From CAYSQW01 sp964433135 (GTDB lineage: Bacteria; Acidobacteriota; Aminicenantia; Aminicenantales; Aminicenantaceae): a DNA stretch of 18,014 nt. Below the pieces are notes generated by a model, which was not told the origin of the DNA, made no database searches, and saw only the letters and a list, made by a program, of their open reading frames with translations. Shown one piece after another: positions 1 through 6,241 of this stretch (its first letter is position 1; each line of letters starts with the position of its first letter). The stretch is taken from contig CAYSQW010000066.1 of NCBI GenBank assembly GCA_964433135.1, positions 1-18,014 on the forward strand, written 5' to 3'. Both the position numbers and the translations under genes were made by a program.

Positions 1-455
1 AATCTCAGAATATCTTTCTCCCAATTTTTTGAAATAAAATAAAAGTAAATATTATCCGTCCTAACATAGGATGTGATCAAATTCGCTCCAGAATGTAGAG
101 TGAGGGCATATTTGTCTTTTTTTAGAATAGACTTTATTTTTTTCAGTATATTTTTTTCCGGAGAATAATATAAATCGACTTCGTTCAATTCATATTTGTA
201 ATACTTCTGCCAGGCATTTATAAGCTCTTCCTTATTGGTGAGAACAGTAAAACTTTTAGGTCCTTTTTTTACTCTCTCCACAAAACCCCGCCTTGATAAT
301 TCTTCCAAAACCTCTTGGGCAAATCCTAAACTCACTTTATTTTCACCAACAAAATCTCTTGCTACCCATTTTTTATTTGGATCCTGAAGCATCATTCTTA
401 ATATTATGGACGCTTTATCTGCAAAAATATTCTTTCTTCTTTGCATATTTTTCAT
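1..455 (-). CDS. AbiEi-like winged-helix antitoxin / transcriptional regulator, partial (3' end beyond window)
   Basis: An open frame of 151 codons starts at ATG 455-453 and runs off the left edge without a stop. A good ribosome site (AGGGGTGA) lies about 5 nt upstream of the ATG. Residues ~14-70 look like a winged helix-turn-helix (helix, VLEELSRRGFVERV recognition region, then a wing with VKKGPKSFTVL). Residues ~115-140 (YALTLHSGANLITSYV followed by NIYFYF) resemble the effector half of the AbiEi-type antitoxin family (PF09952-like) of type IV toxin-antitoxin systems. In that family the antitoxin represses its own promoter and usually precedes an AbiEii-type nucleotidyltransferase toxin; any toxin here would lie beyond position 1. 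Codon use is very A/T-rich, unlike the kinase to its right, which suggests horizontal acquisition. The family call comes from pattern only; a generic wHTH regulator is the alternative. Confidence 0.6.
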   Translation of the reverse strand, partial: MKNMQRRKNIFADKASIILRMMLQDPNKKWVARDFVGENKVSLGFAQEVLEELSRRGFVERVKKGPKSFTVLTNKEELINAWQKYYKYELNEVDLYYSPEKNILKKIKSILKKDKYALTLHSGANLITSYVRTDNIYFYFISKNWEKDILR

Positions 456-458
456 ATT

Positions 459-512
459 GTTCACCCCTTATCTTATGTTCACTAATTTGCGAACAATATA
501 CTACAGGCGAAC
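459..512. promoter_or_regulatory. Symmetric four-half-site operator (GTTCRC x4)
   Basis: Four hexamers occur in plus-strand order: GTTCAC at 459-464, GTTCAC at 477-482, GCGAAC at 489-494 and GCGAAC at 507-512. The first two point one way and the last two the other. Start-to-start spacings are 18, 12 and 18 bp, so the inner and outer pairs are both centred at 485.5. The array spans the -35/-10 spacer, the -10 edge, the transcription start and the ribosome-binding region of the minus-strand antitoxin-like gene. The likely ligand is that gene's own winged-helix product (autorepression), inferred from position and from AbiEi family behaviour. Confidence 0.65.
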
Positions 513-523
513 ATTCCTGTCAA
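495..523 (-). promoter_or_regulatory. Sigma70-type promoter of the antitoxin-like gene
   Basis: Read on the minus strand, a perfect TTGACA (-35, 523-518) is separated by exactly 17 bp from TATATT (-10, 500-495). The predicted transcription start is near 488, about 33 nt upstream of ATG 455. One operator half-site lies inside the spacer and another abuts the -10, so a bound repressor would block RNA polymerase. Confidence 0.75.
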
Positions 524-588
524 GATAGAGGGATCAGACAGCGATATATTTCAGACCATTTCACTGATCAGAAGCGGTTTATGGTTAA

Positions 589-617
589 TTGACTCGGCCT
601 TGTTAAGTTGATATGTT
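589..617 (+). promoter_or_regulatory. Sigma70-type promoter of the zinc-ribbon kinase gene
   Basis: TTGACT (589-594) is followed after a 17-bp spacer by TATGTT (612-617). The expected start of transcription, near 624, lies downstream of the ATG at 613, so translation must begin at the next in-frame ATG, 649. It lies divergently, about 65 bp from the antitoxin promoter. Confidence 0.6.
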
Positions 618-648
618 TTTATTGAAGCCATTAACCGGGGGGGAGAAT

Positions 649-3123
649 ATGGCGAATCAATGTCCCAAGTGCCGGCATGAAAATCCCGACGATACGGATT
701 TTTGCGGAAAATGCGGTACACCTTTAAAATCGGGTGAAGGCGGCGACTTCACTCAAACCCTGATCACACCCAGCGGAAGCCTGCCCAAGGGCGCCACGAT
801 CTCTAGCCGATACACGATCATCGAGGAGCTGGGCCGAGGCGGCATGGGTGTCGTCTACAAGGCCGAAGACACCAAGCTCAAGCGGACCGTTGCGCTCAAG
901 TTCCTTCCCGCCGAGCTCACCCACATCCCGGAGGTTAAAGCCCGTTTCATGCGGGAAGCTCAGGCGGCCGCGGCGCTCGACCACCCAAATATCTGCACGG
1001 TCCATGAGTTCGACGAGAGCGATGAGAGGACCTTCCTCTCCATGGCTTACATCGAAGGCCGGAGTCTTAAGGAACGGATCGAATCCGGGCCGCTCGAGCT
1101 GGAGGAAGCGCTTAAGATCGCCGCCCAGACGGCGGAGGGGCTGCAGGCCGCCTACAAGAAGGGCATCGTGCACCGGGATATCAAAAGCGGCAACATCATG
1201 GTCACAGACTCCGGCCAGGCCAAGATCATGGATTTCGGGCTGGCGAGAAAATCCGGAAGCACGCTCCTGACCCGGGAAGGCTCGACCATGGGGACGGTGG
1301 CCTACATGTCGCCCGAACAGGCCCAGGGTAAAGCAGTGGATCACCGGTCGGACATCTGGTCCTTCGGGGTGGTGCTGTATGAGATGCTCACCGGGAAACT
1401 GCCGTTTAAAGGCGAGCAGCAGCAAAGCGTCATCTATTCCATCCTGGAGCAGAAACCCGAGCCGATCATGGAATCGAATCCGGACGTCCCCGTTTCCCTT
1501 CAAGAGGTCGTCCACAAGGCGCTCGAGAAGGATCCGGACAAGCGCTATCAGACGGCCGAGGAGCTGCTGGATGACCTAAAATCCATCTCCGCCGGCATCG
1601 TGCCCGAAGAGATCAAAGCCCGGCTGAAGAAAGCCAAGCGGGCAAAAAGAAAGCGGGCCCTGGTCTATGCGGGATCCGCGGCCCTTGTCGTCGCCACGGT
1701 GGTGATATTTCTGACAGTGTTTACCGGACCTGCCAAGGCGATCGAAGCCATCGCCATCCTTCCTCTGGAGAACCTGACAGGAGATGCGGAACAGCAGTAT
1801 TTTGTGGACGGCGTAACCGATGAACTGATCGGTCAGCTGAGTGAGGTCAGCGCGCTTCGGGTGATTTCGCGGCAATCCGTGATGCGGTACAGAGATTCGG
1901 ACAAACTCCTGCCGGAAATCGCCCAAGAACTGAAGGTGGACGCCATCGTGGTAGGCTCCGTGCAGCAGGCCGGCGACACGGTGCGCATCCGGGTGCAGTT
2001 GGTCGATGCCCTCCCTGAGGAACGGAACCTCTGGGGGCAGATGTATGAGCAGCCCATGACCGACATCCTTTCCATGTACAACGAGGTGGCCCGGGCGATT
2101 GTGAACGAGGTCCAGATCACGCTGACCCCGACAGAGGCGTCGCGCCTTGCATCGGCCCACCAGGTCAATCCCCAGGCCTATGAGGCCTATCTCAAGGGCA
2201 TGTCTCACCTCTACAGGTTTACTCCTCAGGAAATCGATGCCGCGCTGCACTACTTTGAACAGGCTCTGGAAGCGGATCCTGACTACGCTTTGGCCTATGT
2301 GGGGATTTCTCTGGTCTGGGGCTGCCGCGAACAATTTGGATTGCTCACACCCAGCGAGGCGGCGCCGAAAGCCAAGGCCGCGGCGCAGAAAGCCCTGGAA
2401 TCGGATGACACGCTGCCGGAGGTCCATTATCAATGGGCCAACGTCAAAACATGGGTGGACTGGGACTGGGAGGAGGGAGAACAGGCTTACAAACGCGCCC
2501 TGGAACTCAAGCCCAACTTTGCGGAAGCGGTCGCCTACTATTCGAACCTGCTGTGTTATATGGATCGCATGGACGAAGCGCTGGCTATTTCCGAGCGAGC
2601 CATGCAGTTGGACCCTGTCAATTCCGTGATCCTGTCTATTTCCGCAACCCCCTACGAATATCTGCGGCGCTATGATGAGGCCATAGAGGTATACCAGAAA
2701 GTTCTTCAAATGTCCCCCAATGATTTAGTCGCGCTTGTTTCACTCTGGGGTGACTACTATATGAAGGGAATGTATGAGGAATCTCTGGAATCAGCCAAGG
2801 CGGCTTTTACGGTCATGGGCATGGCAGAAATCGCGGACGTCATGGCCCGGGGATATGAGAAAAACGGCTACCGGGGGGCGATGATGTCCGCGGCTGAGAC
2901 CATGGCGGCGCTTTCGAAGCAGACCTATGTTTCTCCCTATTTCATCGCTGCGATGTATGTTTTCGCTACGGATAAAGATCATGCCATGGAATGGCTGGAG
3001 AAAGCCTATGAGATGAGAGATCCCAATATGCCTTATGTGGGGAGTCCCGGTTATGACCTCCTGGACGACGATCCCCGGTACCAGGACCTGCTCCGGCGAA
3101 TGAACCTGCCTCTGGATCAGTAA
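649..3123 (+). CDS. Zinc-ribbon Ser/Thr protein kinase with TM segment, FlgO/TolB-like domain and TPR repeats
   Basis: An 824-residue protein; start chosen at ATG 649 because a GGGGGGAG site sits 4-11 nt upstream and the promoter -10 overlaps the earlier ATG at 613. Domains in order: an N-terminal zinc ribbon (Cys 5, 8, 19, 22; CPKC and CGKC); a Hanks-type kinase with Gly loop GRGGMG (62-67), ATP-binding Lys84 (VALKF), catalytic HRD (175-177), DFG (195-197) and SPE (221-223); a basic juxtamembrane stretch; one TM helix (~338-358); a FlgO/TolB-N-like domain (~366-500, beginning AIAILPLENLTGD); then TPR repeats to the C-terminus. All catalytic residues are present, so it should be an active kinase. 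With the kinase in the cytoplasm, the FlgO-like and TPR parts would be extracytoplasmic and could act as sensor or scaffold. Substrates are unknown. This architecture is common in Acidobacteria/Aminicenantes-like genomes. Confidence 0.93.
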   Translation: MANQCPKCRHENPDDTDFCGKCGTPLKSGEGGDFTQTLITPSGSLPKGATISSRYTIIEELGRGGMGVVYKAEDTKLKRTVALKFLPAELTHIPEVKARFMREAQAAAALDHPNICTVHEFDESDERTFLSMAYIEGRSLKERIESGPLELEEALKIAAQTAEGLQAAYKKGIVHRDIKSGNIMVTDSGQAKIMDFGLARKSGSTLLTREGSTMGTVAYMSPEQAQGKAVDHRSDIWSFGVVLYEMLTGKLPFKGEQQQSVIYSILEQKPEPIMESNPDVPVSLQEVVHKALEKDPDKRYQTAEELLDDLKSISAGIVPEEIKARLKKAKRAKRKRALVYAGSAALVVATVVIFLTVFTGPAKAIEAIAILPLENLTGDAEQQYFVDGVTDELIGQLSEVSALRVISRQSVMRYRDSDKLLPEIAQELKVDAIVVGSVQQAGDTVRIRVQLVDALPEERNLWGQMYEQPMTDILSMYNEVARAIVNEVQITLTPTEASRLASAHQVNPQAYEAYLKGMSHLYRFTPQEIDAALHYFEQALEADPDYALAYVGISLVWGCREQFGLLTPSEAAPKAKAAAQKALESDDTLPEVHYQWANVKTWVDWDWEEGEQAYKRALELKPNFAEAVAYYSNLLCYMDRMDEALAISERAMQLDPVNSVILSISATPYEYLRRYDEAIEVYQKVLQMSPNDLVALVSLWGDYYMKGMYEESLESAKAAFTVMGMAEIADVMARGYEKNGYRGAMMSAAETMAALSKQTYVSPYFIAAMYVFATDKDHAMEWLEKAYEMRDPNMPYVGSPGYDLLDDDPRYQDLLRRMNLPLDQ

Positions 3124-3150
3124 CACAATTGCGCTCCGACAAAGCCATCA

Positions 3151-3237
3151 GGCCCATTTTCCACAAGTTCCATGCTTAGAAGGGCATTAATTCCGGCTTA
3201 GAGCGTCACTTTCGCCCCCAAAATGGGCCTTCTAAGC
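3151..3237. repeat. Intergenic hairpin element with two overlapping perfect inverted repeats
   Basis: GGCCCATTTT (3151-3160) pairs perfectly with AAAATGGGCC (3220-3229). GCTTAGAAGG (3174-3183) pairs perfectly with CCTTCTAAGC (3228-3237). The two right arms share 3228-3229, so the full stems exclude one another. GCTTAGA also recurs directly at 3174-3180 and 3196-3202. The unit 3197-3236 (CTTAGA...CCCCCAAAAT...CTAAG) resembles both units of the repeat at 7568-7667. No T-run follows, so it is not a standard terminator, though it lies 28 bp after the kinase stop. Confidence 0.6.
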
Positions 3238-3255
3238 CAATCTCCACATCCCGAC

Positions 3256-3284
3256 TTGAAATCGATAAAAGACGGCAATATCAT
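3256..3284 (+). promoter_or_regulatory. Sigma70-type promoter of the exported coiled-coil protein gene
   Basis: TTGAAA (3256-3261) and TATCAT (3279-3284) are separated by 17 bp. The start of transcription would be near 3291, giving a leader of about 34 nt that contains the AGGAGGG ribosome site before ATG 3325. It lies just downstream of the hairpin repeat, so this gene appears to be transcribed independently of the kinase. Confidence 0.5.
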
Positions 3285-3324
3285 AAGTTATAGGTGTTTT
3301 GACTTCAACACAGGAGGGTTGAAT

Positions 3325-4017
3325 ATGAAACGGAGCCGAATAATTGTTGGATTTTGCTTTCTGGTCTTGTTTTTCCTTTGGTCTTCCTCTTTCGCCCTAG
3401 CTGATCAAAGCGAATTGCAAATCAAAAAGGATACGGAGAGGGGTTTATCGGAAATGATAGAATTTAACGAGAAAAAAATTAATACTCTGCAGGAAGATAT
3501 AAAAAAATGGGAGTTTCAACTAACGGGGTTAAGAAGATTTTTATATCCCGAAGGTTACGTGCGCAATATAGTAAGAGGGTGGATCAGAGATTATAAAGCC
3601 GAGTTGTCAAGAAAGAAAAAAGAGCAGGCCGGGCTCAAGGAATCAAGAGAACGGCTGCTCGCAAGGATTGTCGAGCTGGAGACAGCGGAACTATCCGGGT
3701 TCCCGATCAGCCAGATTACAATAAAGGGATATGCGCCCGGGGCAGGCGCCAACAGCAAATCACTAACATGGAACGGAACATTCACGCGCGTGGGCACGGA
3801 AAATAAATATGACGCGGTGAGGACAGGGGGCAATTTGGGCGGCAAACAACACAAGGAACAAGGGCTCAGTATCACGACGTATAGACCTCGCGAGGAAATC
3901 GTGATTCACAGGCCAGGGTTGGGCGACTACACCGGCAAGTATGAAAACGGCAAGTGGAAAGGCGGCGCATCATGGTATGGAACGGGGCGGTATTGGACCG
4001 CAACCATATCTGAATAA
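3325..4017 (+). CDS. Exported coiled-coil protein of unknown function
   Basis: A 230-residue protein; start set at ATG 3325 because AGGAGGG lies 7 nt upstream and a signal peptide follows at once (basic MKRSR, hydrophobic core ~6-24, probable cleavage after ALA at residue 26). Residues ~30-122 are charged and heptad-like (LQIKKDTERGL, KKINTLQEDIKKWE, ARIVELETAEL), predicting a coiled coil interrupted around 72-86. The C-terminal ~100 residues are Gly/Tyr/Trp-rich with repeated GKYENGK/WKGGASWYGTG turns, suggesting a small beta domain. I recognise no family. The A-rich codon choice differs from the flanking kinases and matches the next gene. Periplasmic or outer-membrane location is inferred from the signal peptide. 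Confidence 0.8.
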   Translation: MKRSRIIVGFCFLVLFFLWSSSFALADQSELQIKKDTERGLSEMIEFNEKKINTLQEDIKKWEFQLTGLRRFLYPEGYVRNIVRGWIRDYKAELSRKKKEQAGLKESRERLLARIVELETAELSGFPISQITIKGYAPGAGANSKSLTWNGTFTRVGTENKYDAVRTGGNLGGKQHKEQGLSITTYRPREEIVIHRPGLGDYTGKYENGKWKGGASWYGTGRYWTATISE

Positions 4018-4084
4018 GCGCCGTGCTTAACAGACCATATCAATATAAGTCTAATAAACATATTGCATTTGGAGAAGGGAAGGG

Positions 4085-4510
4085 ATGAAAAAAGGACTAT
4101 TGGTTATTCCTTCCGTCATTCTGTTTTGTCTTGTTTCCGGCTGCGAGCAGCAAGGCACAGAGCCTGTAGAGAACTCCGTGGTTGATATCCAGGCTGAAAA
4201 AGCGGAGGTGCAAGCCATTCTCACTCAATATGGTACAGCATTGGCAGCTCAAGATATAAACCTGCTTTCCGAAATCTTCTCCCAGGATGAAGACATCGTG
4301 ATGTTAGATGGAAACACATCCAGAAGGCTTATCGGTTGGCACGAAATAAAAGAACGTTATCAGGAACATTTTGCGGTTTTAGAGAAACTCGATGTCACTT
4401 ACAGGGATTTGATAATCAAGATCCATGATACGGGCGAAGCGGCTTGGCTCGCCTGTGTGTTTGATTGGACTTTGTTGAACCGGGGAAAAAAATTTCTACG
4501 GAAGGATTGA
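4085..4510 (+). CDS. SnoaL/DUF4440-like lipoprotein, reading frame cut short by a frameshift
   Basis: As read, the frame gives 141 residues from ATG 4085, preceded by a GGAGAAGGGAAGGG purine run. The N-terminus is a lipoprotein signal with a lipobox (LVSGC, Cys20). Residues ~37-131 match the cone-shaped NTF2/SnoaL/DUF4440 fold by pattern: an amphipathic helix (EVQAILTQYGTALAAQDI), LLSEIFSQDEDIVML, the IGWHEIKERYQEHF segment and the beta strands after it. The last residues (GKKFLRKD, then stop) do not fit; the expected final strands are found one frame over at 4492-4608. This family includes ketosteroid-isomerase-like enzymes and non-enzymatic binding proteins, so no reaction can be assigned. 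It follows the exported coiled-coil gene by 67 bp and may be cotranscribed. Confidence 0.75.
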   Translation: MKKGLLVIPSVILFCLVSGCEQQGTEPVENSVVDIQAEKAEVQAILTQYGTALAAQDINLLSEIFSQDEDIVMLDGNTSRRLIGWHEIKERYQEHFAVLEKLDVTYRDLIIKIHDTGEAAWLACVFDWTLLNRGKKFLRKD

Positions 4511-4608
4511 GAGCCACTTGGGTCCTTAAAAAGAAAGATGACGCATGGAAAATCGCTCAGCTCCACTTTTCATTTCCCAAAACGAAAGAAGAACAGCCCC
4601 AGGAATAA
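4486..4608 (+). pseudogene. Out-of-frame C-terminal end of the SnoaL-like lipoprotein, after an A7 run
   Basis: The run of seven A at 4486-4492 is followed, in the -1 frame from 4492, by an uninterrupted stretch to TAA 4606-4608. It encodes ISTEGLRATWVLKKKDDAW, then KIAQLHFSFPKTKEEQPQE. The TWVLKKKDDAWKIAQLHFS strand pair is the classic ending of SnoaL/DUF4440 proteins, so this is the true C-terminus. One extra A would join it to the 4085 frame and give about 174 residues. Causes could be a real one-base deletion, a sequencing or assembly error in a homopolymer, or slippage at A-AAA-AAA during transcription or translation. Confidence 0.75.
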
Positions 4609-4627
4609 AATGAAACCTGCCCGGGGA

Positions 4628-6022
4628 TTATGAGGATTCGGGCTCGGATTCCGGCTTGATAACGACATCCTCCCGGACGTACATGACGCCGGGCTCCCGC
4701 AGAACTTTCTGGAATTCCTGGTTCGAAAGGTCATCGCGCACCGCGGCCTTTACCGGTTTGCCGAAATACAGTTTTTTGTTCACCGCTTCGATCATGCTGT
4801 TGATCCTGAGATACAGTTTGGCCATGGCCTGATCCACGATCACCGTGATCTGATCCTCTTTCCGGCTGATGACCCGGACCTCAGGGAATTGAGAGACCTT
4901 CATCGTGAACTTTTTCAGCATCCGGCTCTTCCGGTTCCGGATGTAGCGGTAGATAAAGAGCAGGATCAGCGCGTAGGCGCCCAGAGCCCAGTAATTGACC
5001 TTGGCGAAAACCACGATCGCCGCCAGGATCAGGATCACGCCCAAGCCCGTGATCCCCTTGAATCCGAAGGGAAGGGAGAACTTCACCCAGTCGATCACCC
5101 TCTGGAAAATTCCAGAAACGGGATCGGACCGATGAATACCGGATTCTATCTCCCTTTTGAGCCGTTTGAGATCATCCGCAAGGGCTCCGGCTTCGGGATA
5201 TCGGTCTTCAGGCCGCTTTCGCAGACAGCGCAAAAGGATCCTGTGTATCTCGGGAGGAAGGTTTTTGCGTATGACCGTTACCGGGCGTGCCTCCTCAAAG
5301 GTGATGGCATGCATGGTGTCGATCGGGGTATCTCCCTTAAAAGGCAGCTCGCCGGCGATCATCTCGTACAGGACGATCCCCAGCGAGAAAACATCGCTAC
5401 TCTGATTGATCGGCATACCGCGGGCCTGCTCCGGGCTCATGTACGCGGTCGTTCCCAGGATCATACCGGCCCGGGTTTCCGACATGGTTTTGGTTGTCTT
5501 CAGATCACGGTAGATTTCCGACTCGCCGTTATCCGGCATCGGCTCCAGAAGCTTCGCCAGACCGAAATCGAGAAGTTTGGTATGGCCGTCACGGGTCAGC
5601 ATGATGTTGTCGGATTTGATGTCCCGGTGGACGATATTGGCCTTATGGGCCTGGCTGAGGCCTTCCGCGACATGCAGGGCGATCTCCACGGCGCCGACCA
5701 GATCGAGTTCACGGTTGCCGATCAGCCGGCTGACGGTCTTCCCTTCAACGAACTCCATGGCGATGAAGGTTACGCCGTCGGCCTCGTCGACATCATAGAT
5801 CTGAGCGATGGCGGGGTGATTCAACGCAGCGGCGGCGCGGGCTTCCTGCAGGAAACGGCGGCGGCGGTTCCGGTTTTCGGTCACATCCGGACGGAGGACC
5901 TTTACGGCGACCGGCCTGTCCAGGCGGGTGTCATGTCCCAGGTAAACAACCCCCATCCCTCCCTTGCCGAGCAGCTTCTCGATCTGGAAGTGTTTGAGTT
6001 TCTTTCCAACCAGGGAATTCAT
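4628..6022 (-). CDS. Membrane Ser/Thr protein kinase (PknB-like) with C-terminal unknown domain
   Basis: A 464-residue Hanks-type kinase. Visible motifs: Gly loop GKGGMG (19-24), ATP-binding Lys41 (VAVKVL), HRD (132-134) with DIKSDN, DFG (152-154), SPE (196-198) and the terminal Arg in PEDRYPEA (~274). There is a ~20-residue extra stretch between DFG and SPE (GESEIYRDLKTTKTMSETRA), rich in Thr/Ser and a good candidate activation loop for autophosphorylation. A TM hairpin follows (~324-341 and 345-361). The remaining ~100 residues (KVSQFPEVRVISRKEDQITV and on) form a predicted alpha/beta domain that I cannot assign; with two TM helices it would lie on the cytoplasmic side with the kinase. The start at ATG 6022 gives the kinase domain directly; a weak AAAGG lies upstream. 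It is convergent with the lipoprotein gene. Confidence 0.92.
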   Translation of the reverse strand: MNSLVGKKLKHFQIEKLLGKGGMGVVYLGHDTRLDRPVAVKVLRPDVTENRNRRRRFLQEARAAAALNHPAIAQIYDVDEADGVTFIAMEFVEGKTVSRLIGNRELDLVGAVEIALHVAEGLSQAHKANIVHRDIKSDNIMLTRDGHTKLLDFGLAKLLEPMPDNGESEIYRDLKTTKTMSETRAGMILGTTAYMSPEQARGMPINQSSDVFSLGIVLYEMIAGELPFKGDTPIDTMHAITFEEARPVTVIRKNLPPEIHRILLRCLRKRPEDRYPEAGALADDLKRLKREIESGIHRSDPVSGIFQRVIDWVKFSLPFGFKGITGLGVILILAAIVVFAKVNYWALGAYALILLFIYRYIRNRKSRMLKKFTMKVSQFPEVRVISRKEDQITVIVDQAMAKLYLRINSMIEAVNKKLYFGKPVKAAVRDDLSNQEFQKVLREPGVMYVREDVVIKPESEPESS

Positions 6023-6102
6023 CTTTTCGACCTTTTATAATCTGTACCACAGGGTAATATCGAAGTCAATCGGATACGGCGCGGCTGCCGGGAAAGCATC
6101 GC

Positions 6103-6131
6103 TTGCCATAAACCGGCCGATAAGGTATACT
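6103..6131 (+). promoter_or_regulatory. Sigma70-type promoter of the DEAD-box helicase gene
   Basis: TTGCCA (6103-6108), a 17-bp spacer and TATACT (6126-6131). The start of transcription would be near 6138, giving an unusually long leader of about 100 nt before ATG 6242. The octamer ACATTCAT occurs twice in the leader (6164-6171 and 6199-6206). Long leaders of RNA helicase genes are often used for cold or autoregulatory control; that role is inference here. Confidence 0.65.
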
Positions 6132-6241
6132 ACAGAAAAATTTGGTATAGATCGTCACCGCGAACATTCATCTCCCCTTCCAACGATAATTTCGCCTGAC
6201 ATTCATTCCCGTATTTTTTAATCGAACAATAAGGTGAAATT

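Noticed and set aside
293..592. Plus-strand open frame of 99 codons
   Set aside because: It lies antisense to the antitoxin-like gene and crosses its promoter and operator; codon pattern and lack of a ribosome site argue against it.
613..648. ATG 613 as start of the zinc-ribbon kinase
   Set aside because: It overlaps the predicted -10 (612-617), so it would not be in the transcript; ATG 649 has the ribosome site and begins the zinc ribbon.
724..2709. Long minus-strand open frames under the first kinase gene
   Set aside because: Their codon periodicity mirrors the kinase gene; products are Arg/His/Gly-rich without domains.
4889..6040. 383-codon plus-strand frame opposite the second kinase
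   Set aside because: Antisense shadow of a gene with all kinase motifs; no recognisable domain.
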